This document shows positions 11,501 to 19,351 of a stretch of DNA of 64,000 bases, piece by piece. Source of the stretch: Streptomyces sp. 35G-GA-8 (GTDB lineage Bacteria; Actinomycetota; Actinomycetes; Streptomycetales; Streptomycetaceae). A model generated the notes under the pieces. That model was not told the origin of the DNA, searched no databases, and was given only the letters and a program-made list of their open reading frames with translations. A program made the translations under genes and the position numbers. The stretch is taken from positions 242,504-306,503 of the forward strand of contig NZ_JAMHJQ010000003.1 in NCBI RefSeq assembly GCF_023534745.1, given 5' to 3'. How positions within the stretch are numbered: the first letter of the stretch is position 1; the number at the start of each line of letters is the position of its first letter.

Positions 11501-12004
11501 GAGAGCAACCCGGCGACCGGCGGACGTCAGCTCGTCGCGCATCTCGTGGCCGAGGACGGGGCCGGCCCGCCCGCCGGTACGACCGGCACCGACCGTGCCG
11601 CGGGCGTCCGCGCCGCCGTCGAGGAACTGCTGCCGGGGTACATGGTTCCGCACCACTTCCTCTTCATCGACAGGGTGCCGCTCAGCGCCAACGGCAAGGT
11701 CGACCGGGGCGCTCTGCCCGCCCCGTGGGCCGAGCCGGCGTCGAAGGAGCAGACCGCCCCGCGCGACGAGCTGGAGGGCCGGCTGATGCGGATGTGGGCC
11801 GACGTGCTCGAACGGGACGACTTCGGTGTCGACGACAACTTCTTCGAGCTGGGCGGGGATTCACTGCACGCGGTACGCATCCTGACGGTGATCCGCCAGG
11901 AGATCGGTCTCGAACAGGACGCGGAGGACGACCTGGGGATGCTCTTCGACTTCCCCACCATCGCGGAACTCGCCCAGCGGCTCACCGGCCGACCGGAGCG
12001 GTGA
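8594..12004 (+). CDS. NRPS: TubC docking - Cy - A(Cys) - PCP
   Basis: Single-module cysteine-activating NRPS, about 1136 aa. The GTG at 8594 follows a strong GGAGGA ribosome site; the GTG at 8558, overlapping the upstream stop, is the alternative. Domains: TubC-type docking (about 1-55), Cy (about 75-515) starting at DIQHAYWVGR, A (about 530-1040) with FTSGSTGQPKG and NGKVD, and a PCP with ELGGDS (about 1086). The Cy motif DTLILDGYS is a complete DxxxxDxxS, so this is the one Cy domain in the window expected to be fully competent for thiazoline formation. The A-domain code reads D-L-Y-N-L-S-L-I-W (cysteine). There is no TE, so the chain must pass to another protein, most simply the third NRPS downstream. 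Four bases separate it from the GMC oxidoreductase. Confidence 0.95.
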   Translation: MTVTQELLGELRTRGIKLRLTDGRLDVVAPAGALTARLRDELRERRDDLVAMLSDVAASPDEGAVVPRPADRHEPFPLTDIQHAYWVGRGSAVELGGVSTHIYFELERAGLDQDRLETSLRAVIARHDMLRAVIGPDGTQRVLPEVPAYRIPVADLRGLVTEKQEQEILRTRDEMDHQVLPADRWPLFDIRASRLGDDRLRLHISLDTLILDGYSMYLLFQDWRRFYEDADWSPEPLDLSYRDHVLAEAAAQEGPRYRAAEKYWLDRLPELPPAPALPLAVPPGTIGRPEFGHRGGRLPAARWTAVKESARRFGVTPSAVLMTAYADVLRTWSSEPDFTLDLTLFNRPQSHPRMGELIGDFTSVTLLALPAGQGEAFASRVRRLQRRLMRDLEHPEFSGVRVLRERSRRLGGGPGASMPVVFTSALVLGTGGEDPSEGIRFFGDEMYGITQTPQVWLDHQVTEERGDLLFNWDAVEALFPAGLLDDMFDAYRATLDRLATDPGAWTEPATAPALPEWQLAERRAANDTGAPIPPRTLGELVVSRARTCPDATAVIDEHGEHGYREVMAAAARLAHRLVELGATRDTLIGVVLDRGVDQIVAVLAVALSGAAYLPVSPDWPTARRRLLLERGGARIVVTDPEARDELDWPAGVHLVTAADPEVTAAGTEPPEVDVRPDDLAYVIFTSGSTGQPKGVMIDHQAAANTLQDMNERFAVGPDDRVLALSSLSFDLSVYDVFGALAAGAAVVVPARGHGHDPLHWDELVRRHGVTVWNSVPALMRAWTEARATGGKDGGGESSVRLVLLSGDWIPVTLPAAVRAGHPRAEVVSLGGATEASIWSVHHPIGDVPPEWTRIPYGKPLANQTLHVLDKHLEPCPVWTTGEICIGGVGVARGYWGAPELTAERFVVHPLTGERLYRTGDLGRYLPGGDIDFLGRADFQVKLNGYRVELGEIEAALRSAPGVADALVGVESNPATGGRQLVAHLVAEDGAGPPAGTTGTDRAAGVRAAVEELLPGYMVPHHFLFIDRVPLSANGKVDRGALPAPWAEPASKEQTAPRDELEGRLMRMWADVLERDDFGVDDNFFELGGDSLHAVRILTVIRQEIGLEQDAEDDLGMLFDFPTIAELAQRLTGRPER

Positions 12005-12008
12005 CGAC

Positions 12009-13580
12009 ATGCCAGGAACCGATGTCCGAGGAACGGGACGGCGCACGGCGACGATCGAGGGACACTGGGACGAGGTGATCGTCGGGGCCGGCTCCGCGGG
12101 CGCGACCCTCGCGGGACGGCTGTCCGAGGACCCAGGTCGCCGCGTCCTGCTCCTGGAGGCCGGGCCGGACAACGTGGGCGATCCCCCCGGTTCGCCCGAC
12201 AACCCCGTGCTGTCGGGGGCCAACTGGGACCACTCCGCCTATATCCAGGGGGAGTCCGAGAACGGACGGCGCTACCCGTATGTGGTCGGCAGGACCGTCG
12301 GGGGCTCCTCCGCGGTCAACGGCGCCCTCGCGCTGCGCGGTCTGCCGGGCGACTTCGACGCCTGGGCGGCCGCCGGCAACCCCGCCTGGTCGTGGGAGAA
12401 CGTGCTGCCCTACTTCGTCCGGCTGGAGTCCGACGGCGACCTCAAGGGGCCCGAGCACGGCAGCGACGGGCCCCTGCCCATCCGCAGACAGTCCGAGGAC
12501 GAGTTCGGGCCCCTGTCGGCCGGCTTCCTTCTCGCCTGCCGTGACCACGGCGTGCCGACCGTGGCCGACCTCAACGCGGCCGACCGCACCACGGGTGCGG
12601 GGCCCATTCCGCGCAACGAGGCGGGCGGCCGGCGCGTGTCGACGGCCGACGCCTACCTCGCACCTGCCCGGCACCGGCCCAACCTCACGGTGGCCGGTCA
12701 CCGCTCCGTGGCCCGGGTCGTGTTCGACGGTGGCAGGGCCGTCGGTGTGGAGGCCCTGAGCGACGGGCGGCTCGTCCGTATCGGCGCCGACCGCGTGACG
12801 CTCTCGGCCGGCGCCATCGGCACGCCCGCGATCCTGCTGCGCTCGGGCATCGGCCCGGCCGACGCACTGCTGCGGCTTGGCATACGCCCGGTCGCCGAAC
12901 TGCCCGGTGTGGGTGCGAATCTGATGGAGCATCCGATCGTCGCTCTGTGGGGTCTCCCCGCCCCGGCCGGCTCCCGACCCGGGGAACCCATGCACCAGGT
13001 ACTGGCGCGGGTGTCGAGCACGGGCGGCGCCCCCGACCTCAATCTCACCCTGGTCAACAACGTCTCCGACCTCGATGTACCCGTGATGCGCGGGGTGCTC
13101 AAGGGCCGGACCGCCTTCTCCCTGCACGCCTCGCTGCTGACGCCGCGCTCCCGGGGTTCCGTCACCCTGCGGAGCGCGGAGCCGGACGCCGGTCCCGTGA
13201 TCGAGCTCCGGCTGGCCTCGGACCCCTGGGACGTCGAACGCCTGATGGCGGGCACACGGATGCTCTGGGAGATGGTCAGGGGCAGCCGCCTCGCGCCACT
13301 GCTGGAGCGCGTGTTCCTCTGGACCGACCGGACGGTGGAGGACGAGGCCATGCTGCGCCGCTCCGTCTCACGGTTCGTCTGCCCGTCCTGGCATCCGGCG
13401 GGGACCGCCGCGATGGGCCCGTCCTCGAACCGCGCGGCGGTCGTGGACGAGCGCTTCCGCGTGCACACGGTCCCCGGACTGCGTGTCGTGGACGCCTCCG
13501 TGATGCCGACGATGCCGAGCGCGCCGACCAATCTCAGCTGCGTCATGCTCGGCGAGAGGGCGGCGTCGTGGAGCACGTAG
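12009..13580 (+). CDS. GMC-family FAD-dependent oxidoreductase
   Basis: FAD-dependent alcohol dehydrogenase/oxidase of the glucose-methanol-choline family, 523 aa. The N-terminal dinucleotide fold shows VGAGSAGATLAGRL, followed by an FAD-ribose acidic end (LLLEAG) and the GMC signature region GGSSAVNGALALRG. The C-terminal catalytic part has PSWHPAGTAAMG (proposed active-site His) and PTNLSCVMLGE (the partner Asn position). It sits inside the NRPS operon, 4 bases after the Cy-A-PCP gene and overlapping the thioesterase gene by 13 bases, so it is almost certainly co-transcribed and acts on the same intermediate. Known members oxidise alcohols to aldehydes or ketones; oxidation of a hydroxyl on the polyketide or thiazoline chain is the natural guess. 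The substrate cannot be read from sequence. Confidence 0.92.
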   Translation: MPGTDVRGTGRRTATIEGHWDEVIVGAGSAGATLAGRLSEDPGRRVLLLEAGPDNVGDPPGSPDNPVLSGANWDHSAYIQGESENGRRYPYVVGRTVGGSSAVNGALALRGLPGDFDAWAAAGNPAWSWENVLPYFVRLESDGDLKGPEHGSDGPLPIRRQSEDEFGPLSAGFLLACRDHGVPTVADLNAADRTTGAGPIPRNEAGGRRVSTADAYLAPARHRPNLTVAGHRSVARVVFDGGRAVGVEALSDGRLVRIGADRVTLSAGAIGTPAILLRSGIGPADALLRLGIRPVAELPGVGANLMEHPIVALWGLPAPAGSRPGEPMHQVLARVSSTGGAPDLNLTLVNNVSDLDVPVMRGVLKGRTAFSLHASLLTPRSRGSVTLRSAEPDAGPVIELRLASDPWDVERLMAGTRMLWEMVRGSRLAPLLERVFLWTDRTVEDEAMLRRSVSRFVCPSWHPAGTAAMGPSSNRAAVVDERFRVHTVPGLRVVDASVMPTMPSAPTNLSCVMLGERAASWST

Positions 13581-14371
13581 GACCTGTCGGGCGCCGCGCT
13601 CCGGGGACCGACTGGTGTGTACGGTGGGCCGCCGCCTCCGACGCGCCCGTACGGCTTTTCTGCCTGCCGCACACGGGCGGCGGAGCGGCGCTCTACCGGG
13701 ACTGGGCCGAGCGGCTGGCCCCGTCCGTCGACGTCGTGTCCATCCGGCTGCCGGGGCGCGAGAGCCGGTTCAGGCAGGCGCCGTACCGTCGCCTCGACGA
13801 ACTCGTCGAAGCGCTGGTCCTGGCCGTGGAGCCGCTGCTCGACCGGCCGCACGCCTGGTTCGGGCACAGCATGGGCGCACTGATCGGCTACGAGCTGTGC
13901 CGGAAGCTGCGCGAGCTGGGACTGCGGGAGCCGGAGCGGCTGGTGGTCTCCGGCCGCCGGGCCCCGCATCTGCCCTCCCGTCAGCGGCGGTTCCACGACG
14001 CGCCGGACGGCGATCTCGTGGCGCACCTGAAAGAGCTGAACGGCACTCCGGCCGAGGTGCTGGAGAGCCCGGCCGCCCTGTCGGCGCTGCTGCCCATGGT
14101 GAGGGCCGACTTCGCGGTGTCCGAGACCTACCGCTGGCGCGCGGATCGTCCGCTCGACTGTCCCGTGCTCGTCCTCGGCGGCCGGGACGACGCGCTGGCG
14201 GACCCCGGCGAACTGGCGGGCTGGCGGGAGCACTCGACCGCGGACTGCGCGGTCCTGATGTTCGACGGCGGCCATTTCTATCTGCACGAGGAAGCCCAGG
14301 AGCAGGTCCTGACGGCGCTGACCGCCGGACTACCGACGCTGGGCGCCGCACTCACCGGGAGGCAACAGTGA
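13568..14371 (+). CDS. Type II thioesterase (alpha/beta hydrolase)
   Basis: Stand-alone editing thioesterase, about 267 aa, of the family that removes misacylated or stalled groups from carrier proteins of PKS and NRPS lines. It shows the GrsT/RifR-type start FCLPHTGGGAALY, a nucleophile elbow GHSMGA, a conserved LPGRESR stretch, and a C-terminal GGHFYL with the catalytic His. The GTG start at 13568 overlaps the GMC stop by 13 bases, and the stop overlaps the next NRPS start (GTGA), placing it within the translationally coupled operon. Together with the two integrated TE domains it makes three thioesterases in this unit. Housekeeping of carrier proteins is the likely role; catalysing the actual product release is less likely but possible. 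Confidence 0.93.
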   Translation: MEHVGPVGRRAPGTDWCVRWAAASDAPVRLFCLPHTGGGAALYRDWAERLAPSVDVVSIRLPGRESRFRQAPYRRLDELVEALVLAVEPLLDRPHAWFGHSMGALIGYELCRKLRELGLREPERLVVSGRRAPHLPSRQRRFHDAPDGDLVAHLKELNGTPAEVLESPAALSALLPMVRADFAVSETYRWRADRPLDCPVLVLGGRDDALADPGELAGWREHSTADCAVLMFDGGHFYLHEEAQEQVLTALTAGLPTLGAALTGRQQ

Positions 14372-17300
14372 CCGCGCACGACCCTTCTCCGACCCCTCGT
14401 GTGTCCGCGCCCCCGGGAGCCGAGTTCCCGCTGACCGATCTCCAGGCGGCGTACCTGGTCGGGTCGAGCCCGCTGATGGAGCTCGGCGGCTTCCGGCCGA
14501 ATCTCTACACCGAGATCGACATCGTGGACTTCGACCCCGAGGCGGCGGGACGGGCCGTCGATCTCCTGATCGCCCGTCACGAGCATCTGCGGACCGTCAT
14601 CACCGAGGAGGGCGGCCAGCGGGTGCTCGACGCCGCCGAGGTCACACCGTTCCCGCTGCGCGCGGTCGATCTGACAGGTCTGGCGGCACACGAGCAGGAG
14701 ACGGAGATCCGCGGGACCAGGGAGCGGATGCGGGACGAGGGTCCCGCGCCCACCGGCTGGCCGCTGTTCGAGATCGTCGCCCACCGCCTGCGACCGCACC
14801 GCACCCGGCTGCACTTCGCCATGAGCCTGCTGCTCCTCGACTCGACGAGCACGCGCCGGCTCCAGGAGGAGTGGTGGCGGCTCTACCGCGATCCGGCCAC
14901 TGAACTGCCGCCCCTGACCGGCACCTTCCGCGCGTGTGTGCTGGCCCGCGCGGCGGACGCGGAATCGGACGCCCACCAGGCCCAGTGGCGGTACTGGGAG
15001 GCGCGGCTCGACTCACTGCCCGACGCCCCCCGGCTGCCGCTCGCCCGGCCGGCCGGCAGCATCGAATCCGCCCGCCTGACCCGCCGCTCCTTCCTGCTGA
15101 GCCGTGAGCAGTGGCAGCGGTTCCGTACCACCATGCGCGCGCACCGTGTGCTGCCGACGACCGGACTGCTGCACGTGTACGCGGAGGTGCTGGGGGCCTG
15201 GGCGGCGGCACCGAACTTCTGTCTCAACGTCCTGCACCAGAACTGGGTGGTCCGGCATCCCGAAGCCGCGGGCGTCGTCGGCCAGTTCAGCGCCACCCTG
15301 CCGCTGGAGGTCGACCTCCGGGAGGACGAGGACTTCTTCGCGCGGGCGGCACGGCTCCAGCGCAGGCTCTGGAAGGACATGGAGCACTCCGACGTCAGCG
15401 CGATCCGGGTGACCCGTGAGCTCGCCGCCCGCCGCGGCTGGACCTCGCGCGCGGCGCTGCCCTACGTCTTCAACAGCATGCTGGGTCCGGGGGAGAAGCC
15501 GGCCACCGGGAGGGGAGTGTGCAGGACGGTGACCTCCGCCCTGCGCACCCCCCAGGTGCTGATCGACCAGCAGGTCAAGGACGCCCCCGGCGGAGGCGTC
15601 GAATGCGTATGGGACATCGTCGGCGACGCTTTCCCCGAGGGCCTGCCCGACGCGATGTTCGACGCCTACCGGAGCATGCTGGAGTCGCTCGCCGGGCCGG
15701 GCGGCGCCGACGTCCGGCCCGCTCTCCCGGGGGCGGCCCACCGGGACCTGGTGGAGCGGCTGAACACGTCGGCGGGGGCGCCGCCGACGGGCCGGCTGGA
15801 GGACGGCTTCCTTCAGCGGGCGGCTCAGGAACCGGACCGGCCGGCGATCCTGACGGCGCACCGCACGGTGACGTACGGGGAGCTGGAAGCGGTCTCGCGG
15901 TCCGTCGCCGTATGGCTGCGCGACCACGGGGTCGGCCGCGGCGATGTGGTGCCCGTCGTGATGGACAAGGGCTGGGAACAGGTCGCGGCCGTACTCGGTG
16001 TGCTGAGGGCCGGCGCCGCCTACTGCCCCGTGTCGGTGACCCTGCCCGCCGGCCGTATCCGGCGTCTGCTCGACGCGACGTCCGCCCGCACCGCGCTGTG
16101 CCAGTCCCACCGTCTGCCCGAACCGCTCCGTCAAGGAGCGCTTCCCACGCTCCACGTCGACCTGGCGGATCCGACGGACCATGTCCTGGAACCACCGGTG
16201 GGCGACCCCGACGAGCTCGCCTACATCATTCACACCTCGGGCTCGACCGGCGCTCCCAAGGGGGTCATGATCGGCCATGGAGCGGCCCGGAACACGATCG
16301 CCGACATCAACCGGCGGCTGCGGCTCGGCCCGGACGACCGGGTGTTCGGCATCTCCTCGCTCAGCTTCGACCTGTCGGTCTGGGACATTTTCGGCACCCT
16401 GGCGGCGGGCGCCGCACTCGTTCTTCCGGTGGCGACCGACCACCCCGATCCCGAGGGCTGGGCCGAGGCGTCGCTCGCGCACGGCGCCACCGTGTGGAAC
16501 TCCGTCCCGGCGCTCGCCGAGATGCTTGTCGAGGTCCTCGCCCACCGGCCGGGGCCGCAACTGCCGCCGTTAAGGGCGTTCCTGCTCAGCGGCGACTGGA
16601 TACCCATCTGGCTCCCGGACCGGATGCGGACCCTGTGGAGCGACGTCCGGGTGCTGGGGCTCGGCGGCGCCACCGAGGCGTCCATCTGGTCGAACTGCTT
16701 CGAGATCGGCCGTGTCGACCCCGCCTGGCGGAGCATTCCGTACGGGACCCCCCTCAGCGGGCAGACCATGCGGGTGCTCGACCACGCCATGGAGGTCAGG
16801 CCGCCCTGGGCCACCGGCAGGATCTACATCGGCGGCCTCGGTGTCGCCCAGGGATACGCGAAGGACCTGGAGCGCACCGCGGAGAGGTTCGTCCGGCACC
16901 CGCGCACCGGTGAACGCCTCTACTGGACGGGCGATCTGGGCCGCTACTGGCCCGACGGCACCATCGAATTCCTCGGCCGCGAGGACCGGCAGGTGCAGCT
17001 TCAGGGCTTCCGGGTGGAGCCCGGCGAGGTGGAGAGCGCGGTGCGGGGCCATCCCGCGGTGGCCGAATGCGTCGTGTCCACGGTCGCGTCGCCGGACGGC
17101 CGACCCCGGCTGGTGTGCCTGGTGGTCCCGGACGAGGGCTTCACCGTCGGCGCCGAGGAGATCTCCCGGCACCTGCGGGAGCGGCTGCCGTCCTACATGG
17201 TCCCGGGGGAGTACCGGGTCGTGGAGCGGCTGCCGTTGACCCCCAACGGCAAGGTCGACATGGAGCAGGTGCGGGCCGCTCCGGCCGCACCGTCCGCCGC

Positions 17301-18411
17301 TGGTACGGACGCCCGCGCCACGGAGCACGGCCGCGCCACGGAGCACGCCGCCGCGACGGACGACGTCGGCGCCACGGACGACAAGGTGACGCGCCTGCTG
17401 GGCGAAGTGTGGGAGCAGCTGCTGGGAGTTGAATCGGTCGGTCCTGACGACGACTTCTTCGCGATGGGTGGCAACTCGCTCCTCGCGCTGCGGCTCATCA
17501 ACCGGGCGCGTTTCGAGCTCGGCGCGGAGGTTCAGTTCGGGCAGATCTTCGAGTCGCCGACCTTGCGGGACTTCGCGGCTGCCGTCCGGGCCGGCGCCCG
17601 CCCCGCGGCGTGCGCGGTCAGGCTGTCCGACGGCGGGGAGAGCGGCGGCGGACCCGGGCTGATCCTCTTCCATCCGGTGGGCGGCTCGGTCGCCGGCTAT
17701 CTCGAACTGGCCCGTGTCTGGCCCGGTCCCGTCCACGCCTTCCAGAGCCGCTTGCTCGTCGACGGCGCCGAGGCGCCGGGCGCACCGGACCTGACGACGA
17801 TGGCATCGGCGTACCGCGAGGAACTGCTGGATCTGGTGCCCGAGGGGCCGTTTCTGCTCGGCGGCTGGTCGATGGGTGGCGTACTGGCCTACGAGGTCGG
17901 CAGGCAACTGATCGCCGAGGGCCATGAGTGCCGGGTCGTCATGATCGACAGCCTGGTCGCCGAGGGCCGGACGCCTCGGACGCGGACCGAGGGCTATCTG
18001 GAGTTCCTGGGCGATCTGGCCGGCGGGCGTCCGCCGGCCGGGCTCGTGACCGCGCTGGACGAGGCCGGCGACGAGGAGGTGGCGTATACGGCCAGGGCCG
18101 CGGCGGTCGAGCACGGACTCCTCCCCTCGGAGATCGATCTCGCGGGATTCGAGCGGCTGTCGGGCGCCCACGCCCACCACCTCAAGCTGCTGGGCGCCTA
18201 CCGTCCCGGCTTCTGTGACGTACCCGCTCTGCTCTTCGTCGCGCGGACGAGGCAGGGAGACCTCCAGGAGCCGGGCGCCGGCTGGCGGGCGGTGTGCCCG
18301 CGGATCGAGGTCGAGTTCCTGGAGGGGGATCACTACTCGATCGTGTCGGCCGGTGGACTCCGGGCCATCAGCGAACGGGTCGTCCGTTGGCTCGCCGCTA
18401 CGGGGGATTAA
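14368..18411 (+). CDS. NRPS: Cy - A(probably Cys) - PCP - TE
   Basis: Terminal NRPS of the operon, about 1347 aa, with start GTG at 14368 after GGGAGG. It lacks the TubC docking domain of the other two. Domains: Cy (about 20-450) starting DLQAAYLVG, A (about 465-975) with HTSGSTGAPKG and NGKVD, PCP with AMGGNS (about 1033), and TE (about 1097-1345) with GWSMG and GDHYS. The A-domain code reads D-L-W-N-L-S-L-I-W, one position (W for Y) away from the cysteine code, so cysteine is probable. The Cy motif is SLLLLDSTS: the second Asp and Ser are kept but the first Asp is Ser. A TTA leucine codon lies at 16570-16572 (residue 735), making full translation depend on the bldA tRNA. The TE makes this protein the best candidate for final release. 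Confidence 0.94.
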   Translation: MTAHDPSPTPRVSAPPGAEFPLTDLQAAYLVGSSPLMELGGFRPNLYTEIDIVDFDPEAAGRAVDLLIARHEHLRTVITEEGGQRVLDAAEVTPFPLRAVDLTGLAAHEQETEIRGTRERMRDEGPAPTGWPLFEIVAHRLRPHRTRLHFAMSLLLLDSTSTRRLQEEWWRLYRDPATELPPLTGTFRACVLARAADAESDAHQAQWRYWEARLDSLPDAPRLPLARPAGSIESARLTRRSFLLSREQWQRFRTTMRAHRVLPTTGLLHVYAEVLGAWAAAPNFCLNVLHQNWVVRHPEAAGVVGQFSATLPLEVDLREDEDFFARAARLQRRLWKDMEHSDVSAIRVTRELAARRGWTSRAALPYVFNSMLGPGEKPATGRGVCRTVTSALRTPQVLIDQQVKDAPGGGVECVWDIVGDAFPEGLPDAMFDAYRSMLESLAGPGGADVRPALPGAAHRDLVERLNTSAGAPPTGRLEDGFLQRAAQEPDRPAILTAHRTVTYGELEAVSRSVAVWLRDHGVGRGDVVPVVMDKGWEQVAAVLGVLRAGAAYCPVSVTLPAGRIRRLLDATSARTALCQSHRLPEPLRQGALPTLHVDLADPTDHVLEPPVGDPDELAYIIHTSGSTGAPKGVMIGHGAARNTIADINRRLRLGPDDRVFGISSLSFDLSVWDIFGTLAAGAALVLPVATDHPDPEGWAEASLAHGATVWNSVPALAEMLVEVLAHRPGPQLPPLRAFLLSGDWIPIWLPDRMRTLWSDVRVLGLGGATEASIWSNCFEIGRVDPAWRSIPYGTPLSGQTMRVLDHAMEVRPPWATGRIYIGGLGVAQGYAKDLERTAERFVRHPRTGERLYWTGDLGRYWPDGTIEFLGREDRQVQLQGFRVEPGEVESAVRGHPAVAECVVSTVASPDGRPRLVCLVVPDEGFTVGAEEISRHLRERLPSYMVPGEYRVVERLPLTPNGKVDMEQVRAAPAAPSAAGTDARATEHGRATEHAAATDDVGATDDKVTRLLGEVWEQLLGVESVGPDDDFFAMGGNSLLALRLINRARFELGAEVQFGQIFESPTLRDFAAAVRAGARPAACAVRLSDGGESGGGPGLILFHPVGGSVAGYLELARVWPGPVHAFQSRLLVDGAEAPGAPDLTTMASAYREELLDLVPEGPFLLGGWSMGGVLAYEVGRQLIAEGHECRVVMIDSLVAEGRTPRTRTEGYLEFLGDLAGGRPPAGLVTALDEAGDEEVAYTARAAAVEHGLLPSEIDLAGFERLSGAHAHHLKLLGAYRPGFCDVPALLFVARTRQGDLQEPGAGWRAVCPRIEVEFLEGDHYSIVSAGGLRAISERVVRWLAATGD

Positions 18412-18469
18412 GCGTGCGGCCTGCGAACGTACCGTGTCGCTGACGGCCCGGAGGGCTCTGGGGCCGGTG

Positions 18470-19333
18470 TCAGTACCGGCCCAGGGTTCCCCGGCGCCTG
18501 GCGACATTCTCCAGACGGCCGAAGAGGACCACGCCGATCGCGATGAGAACGAGCGGCTGAAGGATCACCCACCACAGGCCCCAGCCGGTCACCAGACCGG
18601 TCAGCGCGTGGCCGCCCACGAGGATGTCGCGGATGGCCTCGATGCCCGGGGCGATCGGTACGAGGAGCCGGCTGAGGAAGGCGGTCACGTCCGGCATGTT
18701 GTCCAGCGGGACGAACGTGCCGCCCGCGATGAACCACACGGCCATCGAGAACTGCGTGATGATCTCGATGCGCTTGTACACCAGCGTCAGCCCGCACAGG
18801 ATCAGCGCGAGTCCGCAGGTGCCCAGGACGATGGAGGTGGCCGGCACCAGGATCTGCACGTCGAAGGGTGTGTCCCCGCCCCTCGCCTCGATGGTGATCA
18901 CTCCCACCAGGAGGACGGACAGGGCGCTCGGCAGAGCCGAGACCACGGCGGCCACCTGGCGGCCGAGAATGAGTGTCCACGAGGGCAGCGGTGTGAGGTA
19001 CGTCTGTTCCAGCACGCCCGACTGCATGTCCCCGAGATAGCTCCAGAAAGCCCGGTTCACCTGCTCGTGGATGAAGACGAGCGAGACCATGCCCAGGAGG
19101 CCGGGCAGGAGCAGTTCGTCCCGCAGTTGCCCGCGCCCCATGAACAGGACGAGCAGCAGGAAGAAGACAGGGAAGGTGATCATCTGCACCAGGACCTCGC
19201 GCCACCCCGCCGCCAGGTTCAGCAGACCCTTCCGCACTTCGTTGCTGAAGGCGTTGACGTAGGTGGCGGCGCCTGGGCGGTCCGCGATGTTCGCCGGTGC
19301 GGTGCGGCCGGCTGTGGGAGTGAGCGTCGTCAT
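18470..19333 (-). CDS. ABC-2 type transporter membrane subunit
   Basis: Integral membrane protein of 287 aa with about six hydrophobic segments and the ABC-2 permease layout of DrrB-like drug exporters. Readable marks are the N-terminal amphipathic start followed by NEVRKGLLNLAAGWREV, a conserved segment shared with the adjacent gene, and repeated hydrophobic spans such as LVLIAIGVVLFG near the C-terminus. It is the last gene of a three-gene minus-strand operon, 18 bases after a paralogous permease and an ATPase, so the two membrane subunits probably form a heterodimer. Export of, and self-resistance to, the cluster product is the likely task. It converges with the third NRPS gene, with 58 bases between the stops. 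Confidence 0.88.
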   Translation of the reverse strand: MTTLTPTAGRTAPANIADRPGAATYVNAFSNEVRKGLLNLAAGWREVLVQMITFPVFFLLLVLFMGRGQLRDELLLPGLLGMVSLVFIHEQVNRAFWSYLGDMQSGVLEQTYLTPLPSWTLILGRQVAAVVSALPSALSVLLVGVITIEARGGDTPFDVQILVPATSIVLGTCGLALILCGLTLVYKRIEIITQFSMAVWFIAGGTFVPLDNMPDVTAFLSRLLVPIAPGIEAIRDILVGGHALTGLVTGWGLWWVILQPLVLIAIGVVLFGRLENVARRRGTLGRY

Positions 19334-19351
19334 GATCGGTCCCCGCTCATT

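Noticed and set aside
18440-18473. Imperfect inverted repeat (CTGAC GGCCC ... GGGCC GTCAG) between the third NRPS and the exporter operon
   Set aside because: It is interrupted by mismatches and overlaps the permease stop; it may be a terminator but is too weak to list.
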